24,286 nt of DNA from Candidatus Moraniibacteriota bacterium (GTDB lineage: Bacteria > Patescibacteriota > Minisyncoccia > CAIUEV01 > JAHKAQ01): positions 1-24,286 of the forward strand of contig WJJX01000102.1 of NCBI GenBank assembly GCA_014729445.1, in the 5' to 3' direction. Below, in pieces: positions 15,870 through 21,690 of this stretch. A program made the translations under genes and the position numbers. How positions within the stretch are numbered: the stretch's first letter is position 1; each line of letters starts with the position of its first letter. A model generated the notes under the pieces. It did not search any database. It was not told where the DNA came from and worked only from the letters and a program-made list of their open reading frames with translations.

Positions 15870-16046
15870 ATTCAATTCAATAAAGACTTAACTGAAAAAC
15901 AAATAAAAAAATACCAGACCCTTTTTGAGCCATACTATGGAAGAAAATTCACTAAAAAAGAAGCAATCGAGGCAGCCAATAATTTTATCGGTTTTTATGA
16001 TTTACTTTACAAAATTGATAAAAGAATTAAATCAAAAAAGAAATAA
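15870..16046 (+). pseudogene. short ORF lacking ATG, CPR recombinase-neighbour family
   Basis: Between a TAA at 15867 and a TAA at 16044 the frame reads 58 codons, including DLTEKQIKKYQTLFEPYYG, KFTKKEAIEAANNFIGFYDL and a basic end KRIKSKKK. The pattern (xLTEKQIKxxQxLF...GxxxxKxEAxE) resembles short proteins that I recall sitting just before site-specific recombinase genes in CPR genomes. No ATG, GTG or TTG lies in frame at its start; the first codon is ATT (15870), a rare start. It is therefore either started at ATT or a fragment that lost its 5' end. No recombinase follows; the zinc-ribbon gene ends ten bases later on the other strand. Confidence 0.5.
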
Positions 16047-16055
16047 CCAACATTG

Positions 16056-16646
16056 TTATTCAACGAACGTCTGCTTTACTCTCTTCGATTTAACCAAATA
16101 TAACCCCCAAATCAACAAACCTAAAAAACTCTTAAAAACTGCACTAAAATAATCATCAAGTTCATTTATATAATCAGATATTAAAATAAGTGAAACAACA
16201 TTTAAAAATAACGCAAACGAAAAGTAAATAATGCAGTATTTTTTGAATCTTCTATTTTTCTTAAAATATAAATATAGAATGTAAGCACCAAAAAGAGCAA
16301 TAGACAGGGTACTTACAAAATCAAATATTAACAAAATTGGATAATTTTTATAAATATCAAGGATAAAAAATATCTCAAAAAAATAATAAACATTCGCAAC
16401 AAAGCCAACAACCAAATTCAAACCCAATAAAATAAGCCATCCTTCTAAACCTTTATATTGCTTTTCCTCTCCACTTTTATGCTGAGCTTCATTACTTGCC
16501 TTAACAATATTTGATTTATCCGGCTTTGGCTTTTTTGTAACGTCCTTTATTTTTTCCTTTTCCACATTAATCTTAATTTTTTCTCCACAACTACTACAAT
16601 ATTTTGCGTCATCACTCACTTTTGAGCCACACTTTCCACAAAACAT
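16056..16646 (-). CDS. zinc-ribbon plus DUF2569 membrane protein
   Basis: 196 residues. An N-terminal zinc ribbon has Cys pairs 3/6 and 17/20 (CGKC...CSSC). A charged linker (25-65) leads to GLEGWLILLGLNLV (66-79), the usual opening of DUF2569, and helices at about 70-95, 105-128, 137-157 and 167-186; the end LVKSKRVKQTFVE also fits that family. DUF2569 is a four-helix membrane domain of unknown function. The gene is AT-richer than the housekeeping genes and sits in the accessory pocket beside the tRNA, consistent with transfer. ATG at 16646 is directly at the zinc ribbon. Confidence 0.82.
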   Translation of the reverse strand: MFCGKCGSKVSDDAKYCSSCGEKIKINVEKEKIKDVTKKPKPDKSNIVKASNEAQHKSGEEKQYKGLEGWLILLGLNLVVGFVANVYYFFEIFFILDIYKNYPILLIFDFVSTLSIALFGAYILYLYFKKNRRFKKYCIIYFSFALFLNVVSLILISDYINELDDYFSAVFKSFLGLLIWGLYLVKSKRVKQTFVE

Positions 16647-16681
16647 TTTTTAATATTAATAATTATTTTTCATTTACTACA

Positions 16682-16710
16682 ATCTTACATTAATTACCTA
16701 CATTTTCCAA
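16682..16710 (-). promoter_or_regulatory. promoter for the zinc-ribbon/DUF2569 gene
   Basis: Reverse strand: TTGGAA (16710-16705), a 17-base spacer and TAAGAT (16687-16682), 35 bases before the ATG at 16646. Confidence 0.5.
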
Positions 16711-16723
16711 TCATAAAATAAAA

Positions 16724-16824
16724 CTGAATTTTAAATTTTTTCATTGTTCCCTCGTTGTTCGGCTCACCTCCTTCTTGATTTTTTATCTCAATCTTTAAAC
16801 TTTTTCCTCTGTTCCCTCTCTGTT
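16724..16824. repeat. degenerate tandem repeat, two ~37-base copies
   Basis: 16724-16759 and 16787-16824 align along their length with a few changes and small gaps; both end in TGTTCCCTC followed by TGTT, and both contain a CT.AAT, TTTAAA and poly-T core. Between them lies TCACCTCCTT (16764-16773), the exact 3' end sequence of 16S rRNA, or, read in reverse, AAGGAGGTGA. Confidence 0.45.
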
Positions 16825-17043
16825 AAATTAAAATTCTTCATCAAATCCTAACAACACTTAAACCAAATAATTTCTTAGACAAGAAAGCTTTGTTTTGATT
16901 TAATAAAAATAAATAATTACACCCCAAAAACAAAAAAATCCATCCATTAACCGAAATAATCCGTGGATTCAAAACATTTTCATCCAGAAAAATAAATGAT
17001 TATTTGAAATCAAAAAAATTTTCAATCAAATTCCAATGGCAAC

Positions 17044-17058
17044 GGTCATACCATGACC
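17044..17058. repeat. 15-bp palindrome, possible operator upstream of the ATP-grasp gene
   Basis: GGTCAT-ACC-ATGACC, perfect six-base arms, about 90 bases before the -35 of the ATP-grasp promoter. No U-run follows. Confidence 0.35.
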
Positions 17059-17149
17059 ACATCATCAGGAATCAAAATTCTTACGAAAAAATTAACAGAT
17101 ACATTAAATACAACCACCTAATTAGGCACTGATAATCTAAACAAAAAAA

Positions 17150-17178
17150 TTGACAAAATAAAAATATTCTTTTAAAAT
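17150..17178 (+). promoter_or_regulatory. strong promoter for the ATP-grasp gene
   Basis: A perfect TTGACA (17150-17155), a 17-base spacer and TAAAAT (17173-17178), 35 bases before the ATG at 17214. One of the best matches in the window. Confidence 0.65.
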
Positions 17179-17213
17179 ATCGCTAAACAATCAACAAAAT
17201 AATAACTCTAATA

Positions 17214-18764
17214 ATGTCCAAACGAGAAAACACTCCAAGCATAGAAATGACCGAAAAAAGTCCTGAACCATTTCCCCGCTATTCCGAGATAAAAAAAATT
17301 TTTGATGAGGTCTTGGACAAAGAAAAAGCTGTTCTTATTTTAGTGGGACATAAAGGGGATCATGTCAAAGGACTAATAGATATGGGTCTTTTAACCGAAG
17401 ATATGCCTTTAGAATTGATGGCTGTCGGTAAAACTTACGGAATGGAGCATTTGGCGAAAGAACATATACTGCTTCATGGCAGCGGCGAAGCACCCGAATA
17501 TAGCCAATATGAAGGGATTTTTCATGATTTGCAACCATGCGAGCATAAGACAATCATAGAAACAATAGAAAAGGCAGCAGAAGAAGATAAAAAAGTAATA
17601 ATTTTAGCTCCTTTCCCGAATATATCATTAGAAGAATGGCTTGAAAATGAAAACGTCATGATAACTTGTGCCAGCCCGGAGCAATTTGTTTCAGTAGAAA
17701 ATAAAAATACTTTTTCCCAAATAGCCGAAAAAGCCTTTCCTGAAAATGTCATACCTTATGAACTTATAAATCCGAAAGAAGAACATAGTTTTTCCGATTT
17801 ATGTAAAAAACTGAAAGCTGAAAAGTTGGTTGTTCAAAACAGTGTGTCCGGCGGTGGAGACGGGACATTATTTGCCAGAAACCAAGAAGAGCTGCAAGCA
17901 GCTATTGAAAGATTTGATAGAAGTAGCGAAAATAGCGACGAAAAAATAGAATTAAAAATAAGTCGGTTTCAAGAAGGATATGAAAGCAACGGACAAGCAT
18001 GCGTCATAAATGGAAAAGTATATGTTGATCCGCCTTCCCACAAACCGGTTGGTTTAGAAGCTGCAGGATCAAGTCCGGCTAGCGGCAGCGGAAATGACTG
18101 GACAAACAGTTTTCCACCAGAACTTTTGAATCAATACAAGGAAATCATGGTTAAAACCGGAGAACATTTGTATCAAGAATATGGATATCAAGGAATTTTT
18201 GGAGTTGATAGTATTTTCGATTTAGAAAACCAAACATTATGGCCCCATGAAATTAACCCTCGAACTCAAGGCACTACTCCATATCAAATATATAACGCAA
18301 GAATGGCCCAAAGAATACCAACAGATATAATTAGCTATCTTGCTCATTTTGCCGAAGCAGGATTGATTGAACAGAAAAAACTTGAAAGAATTCTTCCAAA
18401 TCCTGATAAATATAATGAAAAATCAATCGAATCCCCTGGTTGTTGGTACATAAAATTATCTAACCGTGGAGGAAAACCGGGGCATGTTATAGAAGATATG
18501 TCCGGTGTGTTTGAATTAAGGGAGAAAGGATTGATAAAAAGACCTGACAAAAAGGAAACAGATGTTATTTCAAATAGGGATAAAAATCTTGTCGCATTAC
18601 GAGGACCAGCCAAAGGAAGTAGGGTTGAAAAAGGCTTAACCCCCTTTGCTTATGTCTTTGGATCCGGTTTCTCCGTATTTCAAAAAGACAATCCCGAAAT
18701 GACGGAAACAGGAAAAAAATTGTTGGATCTAGTATACGAAAAATTTATAAAATCTAATGACTAG
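17214..18764 (+). CDS. ATP-grasp family ligase, substrate unknown
   Basis: 516 residues. An N-terminal Rossmann-like part (37-160) is followed by an ATP-grasp fold: LVVQNSVSGGGDGTLF (205-220) with the flexible Gly-rich phosphate loop, a strand with RFQEGYESNG, YQGIFGVDSIFD (325-336), and HEINPRTQGTT (345-355), where the Glu and Asn bind Mg-ATP. ATP-grasp enzymes join a carboxylate, through an acyl phosphate, to an amine or other nucleophile. A C-terminal domain (about 405-516) is Gly- and Pro-rich and unrecognised. Nothing shown identifies the substrate; PylC/carboxylase-type and peptide ligases are options. It uses more ATA, TTA and AGA codons than gatB, hinting at transfer. It converges with the AstE/AspA-type hydrolase, 27 bases between the stops. 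Confidence 0.8.
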   Translation: MSKRENTPSIEMTEKSPEPFPRYSEIKKIFDEVLDKEKAVLILVGHKGDHVKGLIDMGLLTEDMPLELMAVGKTYGMEHLAKEHILLHGSGEAPEYSQYEGIFHDLQPCEHKTIIETIEKAAEEDKKVIILAPFPNISLEEWLENENVMITCASPEQFVSVENKNTFSQIAEKAFPENVIPYELINPKEEHSFSDLCKKLKAEKLVVQNSVSGGGDGTLFARNQEELQAAIERFDRSSENSDEKIELKISRFQEGYESNGQACVINGKVYVDPPSHKPVGLEAAGSSPASGSGNDWTNSFPPELLNQYKEIMVKTGEHLYQEYGYQGIFGVDSIFDLENQTLWPHEINPRTQGTTPYQIYNARMAQRIPTDIISYLAHFAEAGLIEQKKLERILPNPDKYNEKSIESPGCWYIKLSNRGGKPGHVIEDMSGVFELREKGLIKRPDKKETDVISNRDKNLVALRGPAKGSRVEKGLTPFAYVFGSGFSVFQKDNPEMTETGKKLLDLVYEKFIKSND

Positions 18765-18791
18765 AAATTTAACTGATTAAAATCATTAAAT

Positions 18792-19715
18792 CTATATTCT
18801 TTTTAGATCTTCTTTTTTAATGATTTGTAATGCGGAATCCCCTTCTTGCAATATATGAGTTGGAGAAATCTTGAACAAAACACCCTCCTCTTCTGCTTTT
18901 ACTTTGATAATTCTTTCAATATTGCTACTTGAATATAATTCAAAAAGCACATCGCCCTTTTTGAATTGTTCACCTATTTTTTTCACATATTTAGCAAACC
19001 CGGCTTTAGGTGCATAATAACTCTTGTTTTCTTCAAAAACATTTACATCCACTGCTTTTTTAACTGTTCCAGCAATAACTTTCGTATATTTGAATAAATT
19101 CAATAAAGAATCAACGCACTTAGCCACATTATCATAATTATAATCATCATGACTTCCGCATTCTATAGCTACGTTCTGCATACTAAGATCAGAACAAGCC
19201 TGATTTAGTGTTCCGCTTTTGCCGGTAATTTCACTTTTCAATATTTGGTTATATTTAAAACCTAAAACTTTTATTAGGTCTTTACTCTTATCGTCTGCAT
19301 ATATTCCAAATGGTTTGCTTTTTCTGGAAGTGTGAAGGTCGATGATAATTTCGTGTTTTCTGGCTTCATTAAATATCTTATATGCCAACATGGAAAATAG
19401 ATTTCCCGTTTTATCACCTGGAAAAAATCTATTCCAATCGGCTCCGTTGTAATAAGAAAACTTACCACAAGTATAAAAATAATTCCTTTGCTGCCAGCTA
19501 TACGGATTGCAAATTGGGATTATGGTAATAGCCCCGTTCAGTTTTTTATTTTTGATTTTTTTAATTAGTTTATGCAGTATCCAATAGGTAATTTCTCCTC
19601 CATGTATGCCTCCCTGTATATATATTTTTGGAGCACCGCTCCCCAGGCGATAACCGTTAATATCAACATCGTTGCCGGCTATATCTTTGCTCAAATTTAT
19701 TTTAAAAGTTTTCAT
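18792..19715 (-). CDS. succinylglutamate desuccinylase/aspartoacylase-family zinc hydrolase
   Basis: 307 residues of the M14-related AstE/AspA family. Zinc ligands are His38 and Glu41 in GGIHGGE (35-41) and His128 in IDLHTS (125-130). DWNRFFPG (93-100) matches the substrate-carboxylate Asn-Arg motif, and Glu185 in VAIECGSHD is the likely catalytic base. Residues about 235-303 form a beta-rich tail typical of the family. Members cleave N-acyl amino acids or peptide-like amides with a free carboxylate. The specificity is not readable. It lies 110 bases after the radical SAM gene on the same strand, with a promoter in the gap, and converges with the ATP-grasp gene; ligase and amidase neighbours suggest one modified substrate. 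Confidence 0.88.
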   Translation of the reverse strand: MKTFKINLSKDIAGNDVDINGYRLGSGAPKIYIQGGIHGGEITYWILHKLIKKIKNKKLNGAITIIPICNPYSWQQRNYFYTCGKFSYYNGADWNRFFPGDKTGNLFSMLAYKIFNEARKHEIIIDLHTSRKSKPFGIYADDKSKDLIKVLGFKYNQILKSEITGKSGTLNQACSDLSMQNVAIECGSHDDYNYDNVAKCVDSLLNLFKYTKVIAGTVKKAVDVNVFEENKSYYAPKAGFAKYVKKIGEQFKKGDVLFELYSSSNIERIIKVKAEEEGVLFKISPTHILQEGDSALQIIKKEDLKRI

Positions 19716-19781
19716 AAGGATTATTTACGAACAGGGACGATTGAGAATCTATAAATAAAATTCTTTATTTTTTCTTCTCTA

Positions 19782-19809
19782 AATCTATCATTGTAAGGAA
19801 AAATGTCAA
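19782..19809 (-). promoter_or_regulatory. promoter candidate for the AstE/AspA-like gene
   Basis: Reverse strand: a perfect TTGACA (19809-19804), a 16-base spacer and TAGATT (19787-19782), 66 bases before the ATG at 19715. The hydrolase may thus be expressed alone as well as with the radical SAM gene. Confidence 0.45.
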
Positions 19810-19825
19810 AAACCCCTATCTAATC

Positions 19826-21346
19826 CTAATCCATCTCATCGAAAAGTCTATTTGAAACTTCATCCAGCTTATTCCTCCCATAAAAAGAAATCACAAGCCC
19901 AACCATGTGAACTTCATCCCCCAACTCCTCTAACGAATCACCGGATTCAAGATCTTCTAGCTTTCTATTTTCAATAAAACTATTCACTTTATCAATAATT
20001 TTTTCTGATTCCAGACCAAGAAAATCTTCAACATTTCTTTCCCTAAAATAAGCCAATGCTTTTTTAACCAACTCCAACTCATTCAAAAAACGCTTCTTTT
20101 TTTTCAACACTTTTTGATTGTAATGCATTCCCGAAAGCCCTTTGCTAAACAATCTATCCCTTTCCAAATCAAAATAATAATCCAATTCTTTTTTCTCCCT
20201 TTCGGACAATTTTCTAATCTTATGCTCTCTATTAACCAACAAAGAAACTTCTTGATATTCACCCGATTTATCGGATTTTTTACAAATAACTGTAATATAA
20301 GGAACACTTTTCCTTTCAATCCCGCTTTTTTCAAATCTCTCAGGCTCTTCAATTGATAGAGGATCAAGATCCTCGGCCTTCAAAATTGAATGATTAAGCA
20401 CGTTTTCTAACTTCATTCCATTATGAATTTGCTCCTCATCGTAAATCTTGCCAATAGGAACAGTCAAATGACCGCGAGGGATTTCTTTGGTAATTTTACC
20501 CTCTCTCATTCTAACAACGTTAAACCTGCCCCTCGGAGAAAGCAAAACCCCACATCTTTCAAGCACAATCTTTTGTTCTCCTAATTTCCGATATTTCTTT
20601 CTGTTATCTCTAGAAAACATCTTATAAGCATAATATCCGATCGGAAAATGCCTTCCCGGATCAAACATTCTACCAGTTTCTCTGGATAGTTCTCTTTCTT
20701 TCTTTTTACTTATATAATTACCACTTAAAACCACACGCGGCAGTTTTCTTATGATTGGAATATGCTTATCATCTACACTTCTCGTAATTAAACATCTACC
20801 CTTAAAAGAAGGGACAGATCGTTCAAATAATTGAATAACATCCAGTATGTTCTTTTCACAAATCTTGTCTTCCCAAGACACCGGGTCCGAAGCATAGAAC
20901 AAGGAAACATCCCCCTGCATTTTTTCACCATAGAGAGACAAGAGCTCACAAAGTTCTTCATAAGTCACACTTTTTCGAACTCCCTTCGAAGCATCAAGCC
21001 CGCACAAAGGACAACCATGCGGACAACCAAAATCCAACTCCAAACTTGTCGCGTTTCGAATCAATAAAGCCCTTTCCGCTTCACAAACATTCTCCAAACC
21101 AAAAGGAAGCTCAGAAGAAACTTCTCGAGCTCCCCGATATATCTTCCTCTTTTCCTCAATCAATTCCCCAAACCTTTTATCGACCTCTTTTTCACTCCAC
21201 TTCAACCAATCATTTAAAAAAGCAGTTAAATCTTCATGTTTTCCCACCTCCTCCAAAAAAGCGTCTAATTTTTCATTTTTCTTTAAATCTTTTAAATAAT
21301 CCAACAATTCTCCGGGCGGGAGCCCGATCAATTCGCCTCTTGTCAT
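19826..21346 (-). CDS. radical SAM protein, substrate unknown
   Basis: 506 residues. LELDFGCPHGCPLCGLDA holds Cys108, Cys112 and Cys115 in the CX3CX2C motif that binds the 4Fe-4S cluster cleaving S-adenosylmethionine. The next strand reads SLFYASDPVSWED (148-160), where many radical SAM enzymes have the GGE motif; the ASDP variant is known in less common groups. A helical N-terminal segment (1-75) precedes, and the C-terminal ~250 residues are charged and helical and hold two Cys (265, 355) but no clear SPASM-type cluster. The reaction is unknown. A 52-residue ORF lies 43 bases upstream on the same strand, and the zinc hydrolase follows. The start at 21346 gives the MTRGELIGLPPGELLDYLKD opening. 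Confidence 0.85.
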   Translation of the reverse strand: MTRGELIGLPPGELLDYLKDLKKNEKLDAFLEEVGKHEDLTAFLNDWLKWSEKEVDKRFGELIEEKRKIYRGAREVSSELPFGLENVCEAERALLIRNATSLELDFGCPHGCPLCGLDASKGVRKSVTYEELCELLSLYGEKMQGDVSLFYASDPVSWEDKICEKNILDVIQLFERSVPSFKGRCLITRSVDDKHIPIIRKLPRVVLSGNYISKKKERELSRETGRMFDPGRHFPIGYYAYKMFSRDNRKKYRKLGEQKIVLERCGVLLSPRGRFNVVRMREGKITKEIPRGHLTVPIGKIYDEEQIHNGMKLENVLNHSILKAEDLDPLSIEEPERFEKSGIERKSVPYITVICKKSDKSGEYQEVSLLVNREHKIRKLSEREKKELDYYFDLERDRLFSKGLSGMHYNQKVLKKKKRFLNELELVKKALAYFRERNVEDFLGLESEKIIDKVNSFIENRKLEDLESGDSLEELGDEVHMVGLVISFYGRNKLDEVSNRLFDEMD

Positions 21347-21389
21347 ATTTTCAAAAACGACCTACCGATCTTCGCCTGTATCAATTACT

Positions 21390-21548
21390 TTATTTTTTTC
21401 GGCTTTTTTTTCTGGTAAGCTCATAATCCCTAATTATTTTATTCACCTTCTTTTTATAATCGCCAAGCGACTCAAATTCCTCCTCGATTTCAAGGATTTT
21501 TTTAATATTATCCTTTAATTTTCCAATTTTAACTTTCTTGTCCATCAT
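21390..21548 (-). CDS. 52-residue Lys/Glu-rich ORF upstream of the radical SAM gene
   Basis: The frame opens with two consecutive ATGs (21548 and 21545) and runs 52 codons to TAA at 21390, 43 bases before the radical SAM start. The product is charged and helical (KLKDNIKKILEIEEEFESLG, then DYKKKVNKIIRDYELTRKK) with a basic end and no Cys or Gly-rich core. Its promoter-like sequence starts only about 30 bases upstream, so both genes would share one transcript. It could be a substrate peptide, a small accessory or partner protein, or a dispensable leader. Core-peptide features of known RiPP families are not visible, so a precursor role is only a possibility. Confidence 0.6.
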   Translation of the reverse strand: MMDKKVKIGKLKDNIKKILEIEEEFESLGDYKKKVNKIIRDYELTRKKSRKK

Positions 21549-21577
21549 TATTAAAATATAAAAACTAATCCCGTATG

Positions 21578-21606
21578 ATTATATCTTATGATCTAAATCT
21601 TGACTA
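21578..21606 (-). promoter_or_regulatory. promoter for the small ORF and radical SAM gene
   Basis: Reverse strand: TAGTCA (21606-21601, 4 of 6), a 17-base spacer and a perfect TATAAT (21583-21578), 30 bases before the ATG at 21548. TTGAC-TACT-GTCAA (21600-21613), a hairpin or operator-like palindrome, overlaps the -35. Confidence 0.45.
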
Positions 21607-21631
21607 CTGTCAACTTTTAAAAAAATATCCC

Positions 21632-21660
21632 TTCCTAACTTAAAAAAATTAAACTATAAT
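21632..21660 (+). promoter_or_regulatory. promoter for the DUF3160 gene
   Basis: A perfect TATAAT (21655-21660) is preceded after 17 bases by TTCCTA (21632-21637), a weak -35. It is 30 bases before the ATG at 21691. Confidence 0.45.
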
Positions 21661-21690
21661 AATAAAAAATAAAAATATTAACCTAAAAAG

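Larger units (their letters stand above)
16647..17213. other. 567-base divergent region without a gene
   Basis: No coding sequence is supported. It contains the promoters of both flanking genes, a degenerate tandem repeat (16724-16824), an anti-Shine-Dalgarno-like sequence (16764-16773), hairpins TTTCTT-AGAC-AAGAAA (16871-16886) and AATCC-GT-GGATT (16958-16969), and a palindrome at 17044-17058. Confidence 0.5.

Noticed and set aside
16741..16824. 16S rRNA fragment
   Set aside because: Only the ten-base anti-Shine-Dalgarno sequence matches; the bases on either side do not look like 16S rRNA.
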